Shown piece by piece: positions 35,036 to 47,171 of a DNA stretch of 64,000 nucleotides. Both the position numbers and the translations under genes were made by a program. Positions within the stretch are counted from its first letter, which is position 1. Each line of letters starts with the position of its first letter. Source of the stretch: Bryum argenteum (lineage: Eukaryota > Streptophyta > Bryopsida > Bryales > Bryaceae); contig CM073325.1 of NCBI GenBank assembly GCA_037043015.1, positions 2,110,501 through 2,174,500 of the forward strand. The letters run 5' to 3'. Below the pieces are notes generated by a model. It was not told the origin of the DNA. It saw only the letters and a program-made list of their open reading frames with translations, and ran no database searches.

Positions 35036-38000
35036 GTTCCACACAAAGCAGTCGGTGCCGAACTGGTCATTTTCTTGAAGCTTTGTATTGGCTCGATGGA
35101 GCCTGATGGAACTCCGGGGCTGGTGGTGAAGTGGCTTGTGGAGAAGTTTGCTGACCTTCCTGGGCCAGTGAACTTCACAAACGGTTCGTGTTACAGGCCC
35201 TTCTATCTGAATTACGAAGTTTCTCATGAAAACGCTAGTTGTGGAAATGTAACGAAGTCCGTAATACCTGTAAGGTAGTGGAAACTGTTTGGGTTTATTG
35301 TAAGCAATTCCACCAATTTGTAGGAGTTTGATTGTCGCAGATCAATGTGAGTGTAAGTGTCAAGCTCGTCTAGAGCAAATTGTTATCACTTATTGCAGGA
35401 CACTGAAAAGAACGTTCTATTCGTAGATCGCTGGCCGTAGGCATTTCTACCACTTGTTAGAGCAGATGAGACTTAAGGAGATGGAATTGTATGGCTTACA
35501 GATTTATTTACCTCCTTATTCATTGTTGTGAATGCAGCGTTGATTGCCAACAATATTCCAGACAAAGATGAGCCACATTGTCAGCCCCTTCTGGAAAGAG
35601 TGGCCTTGCGAAACCTGGAGGAAATAATTGAAAAGGATCCTATTTCCTCTGATGCAATTCCTCTCTTGAAGGAACTCGTTGAAAAACCGTCCGGTCCAGA
35701 AACAAGAGGCAAGCAAAGGTTCAAGAAAGAACTCGTTATTCGTGTTCAAACAGAGGTAAACGACCTCTCTTTCTCCTGGATAGAACCCTTGTTTGTGGGA
35801 AGATGGTTTGTGGTTCCAAGCGTGGCCACCAGTTGCGGCTTTTTTCGTAAACTGTCTGTCGAAGGGCACCATTGCTTCTTATGTATCAAATGTCCATATC
35901 ATGTGCCTATCGATGTCCGTGTCTATTCTATGGTACATTACAGTATGTGTACCATATACCGAAAGATGTCCTTTCATTATATATGTACCTATGCTGTTTC
36001 TGTTTACATGATCTAATTCTTCTAACTGTCCTCTTGACGCTGCCCTCCACAATCGTTCTGTTCACGCTGGTCAATGAGGACAGTGGTACTCATCTTCTTA
36101 TACTTTGCTTCGTGGATATCTCAAATTATTTTGCAGGTTGTTCTCTCTGTACTGAGAAACGATGTGGACGCGAGCGAGAAAGATTGGGCATTGTATGAGT
36201 CGGAACTGGAGAGAGTTTTTAATGATGTAGCAGAAGACAATTCCCTTCTGGATCGGAAAAGGGTGCTTAGTGCACTACTTCAGGCAAGTTGCTACTTCTT
36301 TATTGCAGTTCGTGCTTTTCGTTCTGGGATTAGCTTGATGTTACGTTATCTAATAGCGCGTTACGTTATCTGACTCTTCGTTTTTGTTATCAGCCAAAGA
36401 ACCAGACGAAGGCCAATGTCGATGCTTATCTTAAAAACTATTCACTTTACAAGTTACGAGCGGATTTGTACTCACTCATTCGCGAAAAAAGAGCGTCATT
36501 CAAGACCACGGTCTTAGACCAGGTCAAGATCCTCTCAGATGCTCACTAATTGCTATCCTATGAGTATCTCTTTTACTGCAATCTTACTTTTTCTGCCGCA
36601 CACTGTCGGTCTCCTCCTTTGTTTGAACAGAAAGCTTGTGTATAGAGATTTCGTCGTGTTCACTTTTGGAACAAGTATTGGTCATTGTGTTCTGGCTTAT
36701 CACATAATTGGCTATCATCTTCACTTCTTCGTCCTAAAAGGGGTTACTAAGTTGAACTTTTTTGCATGGTCCAGATGATTCATGACTTTCTTGCTACCGA
36801 TGGGAAGCCATTTCACGATGTGGAGACATCCAGGAGGGTAGAAGCAAATGGGGAGCGAGATCATGACGATACCATGAATGTCGAGAGCTTGCGAGAGCCT
36901 GGAGACTCTCGGGATAGTGGTGTTGACGAAGTGAGTCGGAATTCTAAGTTCACATCATCCGGAGATCACAATATCGTTTCTGGTACGAAAAGGCTGAGGC
37001 GGAAGCTCTCGCTGGGACATGATGATAATACTGACGATGGTGTACCGAAAGAAGCTGTAGGGGGCAGTACAGGGACGAAGAAATCAAGACAATCGCCTCC
37101 GGCATCCATCGTTAACCCTCTGGAGACATCGTTGCGTGAGGGTGTACCAGGCTCTGGTCCTCAGAGCAGCTTGGAGCAGGAACCTGAAATGTGCAAGCAG
37201 GGCCCGACATCGAATGGAGCAGAAGAGCCTCTGCCTTCTTCACAGGTGAAAAGAAGCTGCAGTCCAGCAGCGCACCAGAGTAGCAGCATGGACGAGGCGA
37301 ATGTCCCTCCAAGCACACCAAGGGAATATATCATTATCTCAGATGACGATTCAGATGCCGAGAGACAGGTATATACAATTGCATCTGTCTTGTTGCAGGC
37401 TGTCTTCTGTTTGTAATATGAATCTGCAATGAATGTGGTTCAAATAGTGTCCTGCATATCAACCGTGTGATACAAATCTCATTCTAATTCAGGAGAATAG
37501 GAGCGTGCACAGTGCTAAGGTAGTCTTTGGGCATCCAGTCTTTAGTGAAAAAGATAAAAAGATGAAATTACCATACAACATGAGCTAATTCTTAAAAGTA
37601 ACGTCGTATGACTCACCCCCATTCGTCTACCGAATGCCTATCTGATGTCTTACTTGAACATAGACGGTTCTCATTAATTCTTGATGTTATTCCAACTCAG
37701 TTATTATGGGAGAGAGGGAGTAAGACACGGGGATTCGATTGAGGTTGATGATGATGTTTCAAGTAGAGCTCTCTCATATATGTGGAATGCATGGAAAACT
37801 AACATGTTGCTGTACATGTGCTCATTGTTGGCATCAAGGCACCTGGCCCAAGATTGCCCAATGGTGAGGTGTTCTGGGAATGTCCTACGTGCTTGTTGTC
37901 GCTCAAAAAAGAAAGAGAAGCAGCACAGGCTAAAAAGGTGAGTGTGCTTACCATTCGGGCACATGCTGAAGTCATCATTCGAAAGCATGTTCAGTTATCA

Positions 38001-39564
38001 CTTGTAAGATACACTAAGTGTGGTTTTCAGATGACAATAGTTTCATGTAATATGATCTGTAGGGAAGTGTCTATCTCGCTTCCAAAGTTTTACTTTTCTT
38101 TTGTATAGACAATGGGCATTTTCTTCTCGACCCTTGTTATGTGAAAAGATTTCTTAATTGAAACTGATCTAACTACAGGCAGCAGCTGGGTCTAAGAAGG
38201 CTTCCGGGATGGGGGAGAAAAAGAAACAAAGCTCTACCAATGGCGATGAATTGCATCATAGTAGGCAGGAAGAGGCAGTTCAGCAATCAAGGCCGACTAT
38301 CATTTCGTTGCTGTCTGATGAGACCGATACAGCTGTAAAGTCACCGCAGCAACAAGATAACGAAGAGGTAACGCTCAGGAACACTGAGGGACGACAGGAT
38401 TCAGGTCCGAATCAAACATCCGTCATCGTTTTGAAGAATGGTTCAATTCAAGTGGAAGCTGGCGAACATGATTCTGCGAGAAGAATATCTCTAGACAATG
38501 GGGTTATAGTGATTGCAAGTCCCGGTAACGTAACTCTGAGTATCCGCGACGAATTTGCAAAACTTTCATCTCGTAACGAAGATGTGAGAGTACCTCACAC
38601 ACCTCAACTTCAAGAGATTCCGAGGAGGGATTTGTCCAGTGGGGTTGTAAAAAGAGAAAAAGAGCCAGTTGCATATTCCTCGAAGAAGGTAGGGTCCGAG
38701 GAACGGGCCGGAGCTGATGGGGTGGTAGATAGAGAGAACGAGCCTTTTGCACAGACAGGGTCCGAGGTCGTTCCAGAACCGGCCGGAGCTGGGGCTCCAG
38801 AACCAGGACCCGAAGCTGGTGGCTGTGAAGAAGTTGACAACCGTGATAAAGATGGCGATCGTGCCAAGAATCCCGAGGACGAAAATCACGGGTCTTTCCT
38901 TCGGTAAGACACTTTCTGCTGAAACTCTCTTGATTCTTTAAACGGTCAAACTGATGTTCTCATGTATCTTGCCCCACCTCTCCTGATTCGTTGTGCATAT
39001 TCTGGTTGGTAGCCGTTCTCGTCAATTTTTCATCAAGCTCTCTCATTATAATCATCTAGACGTAATTAGTAAAGACTCCTAACGAGTTGGAAGCAATGTA
39101 GTCCTTGCAGTGATCGTCTGAGATTACCTGGGCTTCGAAGGAAGCGCCTACCGTGGACAAAGCAGGAGGAGGACACCCTTAAGGTAGATTGCTACCTTTT
39201 GCTTCTCAAATTCTCGAGGTCTTAGTATCTCCTGCGACCAATCATCCAAATTGGGATTTGTCTTAAGCTACCTGTTCCCACATGGGACTTTTCTGGTCTC
39301 AGAATGATGAACATGTAGCCTTCAGCTCATTCCTACCAAGACCATGTATTAGGATTTCAACTGGTTTAACTGAGTGACATTGGATTTTTGTAGGAGGGTG
39401 TGAAACTATTCTCAGACAGTGGAATCAGCGGGTTCCAATGGAAACGTATTCTGGAGTTCGGGCACGGTACATTCGATGCTACTCGCACCGATGTGGATCT
39501 CAAGGACAAATGGCGGAATATGACCAAGGCCGTCGCAGTCTCAAGGACAAATGGTGGAATATGA
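35036..39564 (+). CDS. TRFL: TRF-like (telomere-repeat-binding-factor-like) MYB/SANT protein, 5' end unresolved
   Basis: Exons supported by frame: 35036-35183, 35538-35755, 36137-36283, 36394-36522, 36775-37368, possibly 37493-37519, an unresolved exon ending 37937, 38179-38903, 39111-39183, 39394-39564. The helical N terminus (GLVVKWLVEKFADL, ALRNLEEIIEKD, VVLSVLRNDV) matches plant TRFL proteins. A zinc-finger-like piece (EVFWECPTCLLSLKKE) follows, then a long acidic low-complexity region. The C-terminal MYB has LPWTKQEEDTLKEGVKLF, FQWKRILEF and the telobox hallmark VDLKDKWRN, which contacts TTTAGGG-type DNA in relatives. Intron after 36283 starts GC (CAG|GCAAGT). In the zinc-finger exon two frames (YMCSLLASRHLAQDCP and NGEVFWECPTC) do not join simply. 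A 41-bp duplication alters the C terminus. The product is probably nuclear. Confidence 0.8.
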
Positions 39565-39579
39565 CCAAGGCCGTCGCAT
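39498..39579 (+). repeat. 41-bp tandem duplication at the end of the TRF-like gene
   Basis: Unit TCTCAAGGACAAATGG... at 39498-39538 is repeated at 39539-39579 with one change (GGCGGAATA to GGTGGAATA). The second unit is read in another frame and stops at 39562-39564. Without it the protein would end at the GCATAA at 39576-39581. Confidence 0.9.
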
Positions 39580-40458
39580 AACCGGATCCTTTTTCGAGGT
39601 TTTCGCACATGTATGATCATTGAACCTCTACAGTGCAATGGGAAGCATGGCTTGCCAGGTTGAGTTTAGGTTTACGAGTTCCAGTTTTCGACTTTCAACA
39701 AGTGTACAGCAGATTCTTTTTATAGAGTGGTTGATACAGATACCTTGGATACATGAGACCTCGAAGGACAGACATGATGCCATTATCCTTCAAAAGTAGC
39801 GTAGAAAGTGTCTCTTTTGAGTGGAGATTCTGTACATTCAATGTCAAGATTTTGTATCCAACTTGTTGATGAGGTTTCACTTGTATCATTCCTTGCCAAA
39901 ACTGTGAGATTGCAATGGTGAAAGGTGCATGAATGCTGTTCTAATTGCCTTTGTCTTTTTAGGATTCAAAGTTCAATTATGTTTGATATTCCACAGAATT
40001 GCAAAATATCATCCCCTTGAGAATTAGTTGAAAGATTGAGTCCTGATTGATCTCTGTTTTCTACGAGGAGGCGTGGTGAAGAAAATCTCTCAGGGACTAT
40101 AAACCTTCAGAAAGATACTTATCTACAAATGTCAAACGAAACTCTAAAAATTCAATACATAGTTTAACCCTTAGAAGCAGAAGTTCTTCAGTGACCTCCT
40201 GAAATTTGTGAACATTATTATTTTATTTTTTAAAATGAAAAAAATCTAAAGTTGATATTGAGAAATTCAACTGTAGGATTTTGTTTATATTGTCTAATTA
40301 GTCTAACCACCAATATTTATCTTATTTCATCGTACTGATCTTGTGATGATTTTTTTAATCAAAGTTTGAGTTTTTGTAAAAACATCTCTATCATAAGCAG
40401 ATCGACCACAATGTGATGGATATCAGGTTCAAGGGTTTGGAAACTCTCTTGGTTTGAG
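39580..40458. other. 3' region of the TRF-like gene and intergenic DNA
   Basis: 3' UTR-like then AT-rich. No gene recognised. Confidence 0.5.
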
Positions 40459-40827
40459 TTAACCCTTAAACGTCTAAGGTGACCCGAGGGGTCCTTTTCC
40501 AACAGAATCTTCTCTGTAGCTCTCAATGTACTCAACTTTTCACTTATATTTTGATGTCAAACTGGTCACCTTCTTCTGATGCATTCAAAAAGTGAAATTT
40601 TAGAATTCAAGTCACAATTTGTATGAGTGATTTTGTGCTTTGAAAGGATTGTGGTATGCAGGTTGGCATTGTACAATACTTGTAGGAGGTTGCAAGCTCA
40701 TCATTGATTGGATCATTCATGATGCCCAAGTTCAAAAAGTGCACTATTCATGATGCCCGAGTCCAAAAGATGCTCTGATCCAATACTGGGCTGCCCAAAT
40801 CCGTATAGCCAGACGTTTAAGGGTTAA
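40459..40827 (+). mobile_element. TTAA-flanked piggyBac-like MITE, short class (copy A4)
   Basis: 369 bp with ends TTAACCCTTAAACGTC and GACGTTTAAGGGTTAA. The interior matches A1 to A3, including CAAACTGGTCACCTTCTTC and the duplicated CATGATGCCCAAGTTCAAAA motif. Confidence 0.9.
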
Positions 40828-42788
40828 GAAAATTCCTTCAAGATGTAGTTTTATGTCATACATTTCTTCTTATATTTAAACAAAGACTGTAAGTGCATGG
40901 CCAATTCAATGTATGAATGAAGTGTTGGATAATTAAGAAGTGCCAAAAAATTGAAGTTTTCTATATTTAGAAAATGACATTTGTAATCAAAAAACAAAAG
41001 TTGTAACAAAAGTGGGTTGACCGAATTCAAATACCCAACATTTGACCATTTGAAAAATGTTAAATTGACCATGCATGAACAATATTAAAAATCGATGTAG
41101 TATAAAGCTTGAAATTAAGATTTAATATCTTTTATTTGGAAATGTTGATAGTATGTTGATAGATGATTGTAAAAACCAATCTCTATCTAATGTGTAAATG
41201 ATCTGTAAAATTCAACACTTCCTAATCAATGATCTAAGTAATAAAAACAGCAGTAGCTTGTTTTTACTCTTGGAAGGGAAATCCCCTAGCCTATACATTT
41301 AAAAGTTTCGTATATGCACATTGTCAATGTAATGATTGACAACTTATATAGCAACTTAATTTGTCAAACACGAGGCGTTGGAATCATAGCGTCTCACTTC
41401 TCGAAGTATAGCTTGGCGATCAAGTCCATAGCCAGTCAAGCTTAGCGTGCAAGTTCTTTCGCACTCCTCGATTGTTGTTATATCTGTAACATCAAATTAT
41501 AGCGTAATGACTAAATATTCTAGAAAAAAATGGTATCATAAAAAATAAAATTAAAAAATAAATTGTAATAAACAACTTAAGACCATATTAAACCAACATA
41601 GATTCACAATTATTTTGAAGAGGCATTTGAGGCGAATTGGTGCTATACATAACTTAGGCTTTATTGTTTGTTCATATTTAAAAAGATTTTCTACGGTTCA
41701 CTTTGTTGCTTCAAGATGTTACATGGTATCAATGCTTACAACATGTGGTCAAGACTTTGAGAAAAAAGAATAATATTACACTTATATCTTTGTTTGACTA
41801 GATAACTTTCATAAATAACTAACAATCTTGAATTGTCACAATGAAACTAAACTAGGTCTTGATATATTTAAGGAAATTGAATATGTGAGATTTTTCAAAC
41901 TATATAAAACATTGAATAATTATTAATGAGTGATCTAACTTTTGATTTTTGATAATCACAATTGATATGAATTTATGTGAAATCAAGTATTATGAAACAA
42001 ATAGACATGGTATTGAGACTATTTATGGTACAATTCCAAAAAAATGTGGATGATATGAAGATATGAATCAACCAAGAACTTCAATCCTAAACCCTAAACC
42101 TTCACTTCTTAAAATTTGTGAGTGAAGAAGGTGACGTACTGAATTGATTTCGGAGGTCAGTCTTGAGCTGATTCAACTTGCGAGCCTTGATTCTAGGCAA
42201 TGAAGGGAAATAGATGTCCACGTGTCTCTACATCCACATTTGAAAATAATTTAATCAGTAACTTTGTGTGTTTCACATGAAAGTGGTTTTGGTAGCTCAA
42301 ATGAGTAACTTCACTCAAAATCAATAAAAATTACAACTGACACATTCATGTCATCATTAGTTGTAATTTTAATTATAGTTACTCATTAATTTCCAGCTGA
42401 ATTTTATTAAATTTCACCGTACATATATCGCAGGGTTGTCTTATCATACAAAAGTCCCATTATTTATCAAACACACTTAAGATGACATATACATCTAAGA
42501 CGTCATCAATGTATCAAATGTGCATCTTATCTGAAATGTGTTCCACAAATAAATAGGAATTTTGTTTACTAAGACAACGCTGACATACCCTGAGATATAT
42601 TGAGTCAAAATTAGAGTTTTTTTGTAACAACACATCTATTTAAAACAAATCGATCCGACTCGAGCTTCTCTTGCCCTTGGGGCTAGTCACGTCACATCAA
42701 AAAAGTCCCAACCATTGTGACTAAATACGCAATTTTGACTGAATTGTACCGACTGTTTGACCGAATATTTGGTAAAGCGAGAACTTAC
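40828..42788. other. AT-rich intergenic DNA
   Basis: Only short chance ORFs. No gene, RNA or complete transposon recognised. Confidence 0.5.
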
Positions 42789-42961
42789 GTGTTCATCGTT
42801 GGACTCAGGCTGTCGAGCTAGGTCGGCGGCATCGGCAGCATCGGTGTCGGAATCGTCGGATCCATTCCAATAGTTCCCCTGCACATGCATGCTCCGCATC
42901 ATCAGTATATAGACTCTACAGTAAAACTGCAACTTTGTGTCACAGGGTCAATTCACAGTAA

Positions 42962-43389
42962 GGGCGCAGTCACATGTGAGACCCGACCCCGTAAAATGGA
43001 TTGGGTCTCAGAAAAGTAAGCCACTCACATGCTTCCCAACCCAACATAATAATCACGGGCTCCCGTATTATAATTCGGGCTTGCCAAGGGAAGGTGGCAA
43101 GCCCTTGAAATTAATATAGAACCCGTATTATAAATTAGTGTGTTCTTTTGTGGCTTATTCTCTGACAATGTAAACTTAGCAGTTTACATGCTAAGTTTAC
43201 ATGCTAAGTTTACATGCCCATGCTAAGTTTACATTGTCAGGGAATAAGCCACAAAAGAACACACTAATTTATAACATCATGAATGAACATGGAAGTGACC
43301 CGTAATGTTCACCCTGAAAAGTGACCCTTCAAAAAATATGGGTAGCTACAGTGAAATTATGGGGTCGGGTCTCACATGTGAGTGCGCCC
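42962..43389. mobile_element. PIF/Harbinger-type MITE with long internal hairpin
   Basis: 428 bp flanked by TAA on both sides (42959-42961 and 43390-43392). The terminal inverted repeat begins GGGCGCAGTCACATGTGAG on the left and is the complement of CTCACATGTGAGTGCGCCC on the right, continuing into GACCCGACCCC. A three-base TAA duplication with GGGC-type ends fits the Harbinger superfamily. No transposase. Confidence 0.85.
43129..43274. repeat. Near-perfect 53-bp inverted repeat (hairpin)
   Basis: Left arm 43129-43181 (TTATAAATTAGTGTGTTCTT...) pairs with 43221-43274 with about one mismatch and one extra base. The 39-nt loop contains repeats of CATGCTAAGTTTA. A transcript would fold into a long stem. 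Confidence 0.92.
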
Positions 43390-43495
43390 TAAGTATCATG
43401 CAATGGGCCTAAATTATAACGAGGTCCGAGTTTGAATGAGTACCTGAGCCATGGTCGCAGCTTCTGGAACTGTCGGTAGCTCGTTGTTCGATAAC

Positions 43496-46452
43496 CTGGA
43501 TCCAAAGATCAACAATTATATATCAACAATTATATATCGTCAGTGTAGAACAAAGTTGGAGCATCAGTGACGATCGGAGGTACTCCAGCATATCGACATC
43601 GTCCGTAACTGTTCTCTCGATCCAAACGTCGATCGATCAGGAGCAATTCCCCTGCTCTGCTCTGACCAGACTACATTGCTATCCACCAAATTAATGCGCT
43701 ATCAAAGCATGACGGATGCGTAGCTGGTTCGTCTAGATCGATCACACAACTGTAAAGTAATCAACTTGCTCTATTCACGAGTTCACGTTGATTTCCTTAA
43801 ATGCTAGCTATCTGGTTGGCGTGGAACTCACGACGTAACAATTTCTGCCGGTACGCACCATACTGAGAAGCGCCGGACCATGGTTGCGAGGCCGTCATAA
43901 CAAGATTGACCCATTTAGAAAGCGCTGCAGCTCAAGATCGTTTTCTCCGATCCTTATCGTTAGAGAGGCCCGGTTCAGACACTTATTGTTCTCGTGATGT
44001 AGGTTCATGAGCTGAAGCAACCGAAAGTTTCTCTTCATTCCGCAGTCAGCACGAGGCGTGCTAGACCTAACATGGCGACGGATCACTAGGGATATTACAG
44101 AAGTACACTAGTGTCATAAATTTCGCCTTGAAATTCAAGATTCTAGGAATACTCTGTTCCAAGTCCATCGAGATGGGTGGAAGATCGACAGCCACTAGTG
44201 AACCCAGTCAAGCGAAAGGACAGTCACAGGGAAACTTCCTGTCGGTTACGTCGGTTAAGATGGTCAACGTCCACTGTTCTCGGTCAAAACTTAAGCTACT
44301 GTTCATCGTGTCGGTAACGGTATTCAGTTTATGTCAGTTAAATCGTACTGAATCGTACTGAATCTCACTGACAAAAAACAGACATTCTGACCTAGTATAG
44401 TACTGTCTATCGAAAGTACACAAGTTCTCGATCACATAGTTACCTCTTCTCTCGCAATTGAAGCTCGCGCTGTGCTACTGTAGCACATAAACAATGCAAT
44501 CGACAATGAACTAACACGAATGACCGGGAAAAACCGACGGCTCAATAGCTGGTTGATTCTTTAAACCACCAGCTAGAAACCGATGAAAATTTCAAGAAAT
44601 TATCTATCTCAGTATGTTCTCCACAGTAACATCTATGACCAACCATCTTCAGCACAATTAATCGATCACCCCAGCTCACCTGTTCCTGCGCTGGGCAAGC
44701 AGAAAATTAAAGCAGTCTAAAGTAATTGAACTTACTCATCCTAATAATGGAATCGGCAACTTGAAAACTCTGAATGTATCCACCATTACAACGAAAATGG
44801 CCAATCAACTACACTAAGTTCGATCAGCGTTCAGATCAGATTAGGACATTCGTGACTCAAGTGACACACAGGGAAGCATAAAGACAGTCGTACGATAAAC
44901 AGGAGTTGTACTAAAGCAACCCAGTCAGAAAGACGCCATTCGATGAAGGGGAGCTAGAAAAACTCACTTTGTCTTGTCCGATATGTCGCAGTCGAGGACC
45001 CGGAGCTAATGCTTGATAATCCATTCAGAGAAATCATGTTGATTTTATACTTAGCCTGAGTTGGAACAGATTCAAACCACGCTCCCATGTAGAATACGTT
45101 AGTCTAGGTACATGGGTTGAAAATCGATCAGGTGTTCGACCACAGCCAGGTGTTCGACCACAGTCATATTGTCGGCCAAGCGATCAGCACAACTACCGAG
45201 GCAGCCGCGCTCACAATTCCTTAACATAAGAAGGAATAATCGAATTGTTGTGCCGCATGAACCAAAAAATAATATATGGTTATACAGACTCTTTCACAAG
45301 TCAATACCGACTGCATGGTCACTCTAGTTTACTGTGCATGAGCCCTAGCTACTGCTCCGAAGTTTTTCGCACGAAAACCGTCACTCCTCGAGCGTTGTTA
45401 CCGAATACTATGACTGATATCGACACATGCGTATCAATTGACGTAGCTAATGCGTATCAACTGACGTAGCGAATTCACTAAAATTGCAGGCGTGGAGACT
45501 GAGATCTCGACTCTTCTGGAATAAATCTCTCCATATGTCGAATCTCTTGTGTCACTGTCTTACATCATTCATATGCGAAGCAAGACATCTGTCCATAACC
45601 AACTTACTCCAATTTGGTGGTATGTATATGCATCTTTGTTTTCAGACAAATTGTTGTGGTCGACTCTAAGGAAAAGCAGACAGACTAGTGTGGTGGCTCG
45701 TGGGGGCAATAGCGGTTACTCTTCTCAATTCCGTCGAGGATAGACACCTGTTTCCGTATGCTGCAAACTGGCTCAGTTGAAACCCAACTTGCACAGGACG
45801 AAAGATGACGATTTCCAGTTTTTTGATCCTAACTACTGGAAGGAATGTTACCATTGGAAAGATGGAATAATTGGGATGTTGTCACTTCGTCACTTGCGAA
45901 TTGGCGAATTTACGAAATTGTGATTCAGTGCGTTATCACCCAGTAACACTTACTTTAAATTTGCAATTAAATTCGATCGGGTATCAGCAATTCTAGTAAA
46001 GAATGTCTCAATTAAGCTGAGAGTAACAATTTGTGAGAGCTCAGAAGGTTCAAAATTGGACCGAATTAAGATTTGACTGACCGGGTCCGCAGATTCATCA
46101 GTTTGCTTTCGACTGCGAATGTTAAATTGTTCAGTGCACGCGGTGGAGAGCTCCAATCACATTCGCAGCATGCGAAGATCGGCTGCTTCTTAATTAAAGC
46201 TAGACTTTGACACTTCGTTGAGTCGCGGCGCGCAGTTAGAGGAAGCAGAGTGACTGCAGCACTCGCATGGGTTGATCGATTCAAGGGTATGCTACGGAAA
46301 AGATTAGCAGCGTATGTAATTAGCTCGCAAAGTAGCTAGGGTGGCAGGAATTGCGGCAGCGAAGAGATGGGAATATGAATTAACGGCGTAAAGTGGAAAG
46401 TTCGGGAAGGGGTTCCGAATGGGAGGGATGTACGGGAGTGTCTAAATATCCT
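43496..46452. other. Intergenic DNA, more balanced base composition
   Basis: No convincing coding exon. It may hold upstream exons or the promoter of the tentative minus-strand gene. Small duplications are at 45128-45165 (GGTGTTCGACCACAG twice) and near 44340 (AATCGTACTG twice). Confidence 0.4.
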
Positions 46453-46692
46453 CTACGAGCGTGGCTTGGATGCCAGGCTCGGGTGGGGGTGGGGAGGGTG
46501 GGGTAAAATCTGCCCCTATTTTTTAATTTGTTTAGGCCCCATTTGGACACAGAGGGGGCTTCCAAGGGTAATTTGGGGCTCCAGGCCCCAAATTTTGCAA
46601 AAAAAAATTCAAAAAATGGCCCCAAATGGGGGAAACGGGAAGGGCCAGAAAATTGATCCCCACCGAGCCTGGCATCCGAGCCACGCTCGTAG
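46453..46692. mobile_element. MITE with 30-bp terminal inverted repeats
   Basis: Left end CTACGAGCGTGGCTTGGATG... and right end ...CATCCGAGCCACGCTCGTAG match as inverted repeats over about 30 bp, with one difference. The interior is 180 bp with runs of G, C and A (TTTGGGGCTCCAGGCCCC). No clear target duplication was found, so the superfamily is open. Confidence 0.8.
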
Positions 46693-47171
46693 GGGAGAAA
46701 TAAAGAGACCCGGGATGTACGGCGTCGTCGGTCCGTGTTGACCGGCCACGGCGCATGACCGCTACGTCCGTTGACTACCGACAGTGTGCTTGCGACTGCG
46801 GACTTTTCAAGGAGGGGCAGAGGGGTGTGGCCGGTGGAAAAAAATTAACAGTTAAAGTAAGGGGTTGCCTAGGATTTCAGCTTTTGATCAAAAATTCTTC
46901 TAAAGAGTGTGTAACGTAATTTCTCAAAAGTTCATCAAAATCATAAGATTGGATGTTTTGGAGAGAGAGGCAATATTGAGAAATACTTTTGTTATAGAAG
47001 ATAAATTAGTTAAATCCATGTAATTTAGAGAAACTTAGAATGTGGTGATTGTGCTCCTTATACAAAAGTAAAAGAATGAACTAAAATGACGTATATAGAT
47101 GCATTCAGAAATTTATTGAATCAAATTCCACTTGGAGCTTCAAGTAAGCCTCAAATTTAAAGGGCCTCACA
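46693..47171. other. Intergenic DNA
   Basis: No gene or repeat recognised. Confidence 0.5.

Larger units (their letters stand above)
42789..43495 (-). other. Two possible exons of an unidentified minus-strand gene
   Basis: Candidate exons 43495-43444 (ending CCATGGCTCAG|GTACTC) and 42878-42789 (30 codons reading GNYWNGSDDSDTDAADAADL..., ending CAC|GTAAGT) have good acceptor and donor sites and would join in frame as MAQGNYWNGSDD. More splice-like sites lie upstream on the minus strand (e.g. CCCAG|CGCAGGAACAG|GTGAGC near 44690). The acidic Ser/Asp/Ala-rich peptide matches nothing I recognise. It could be part of a coding gene or a spliced non-coding RNA. A MITE occupies the intron. Confidence 0.3.
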
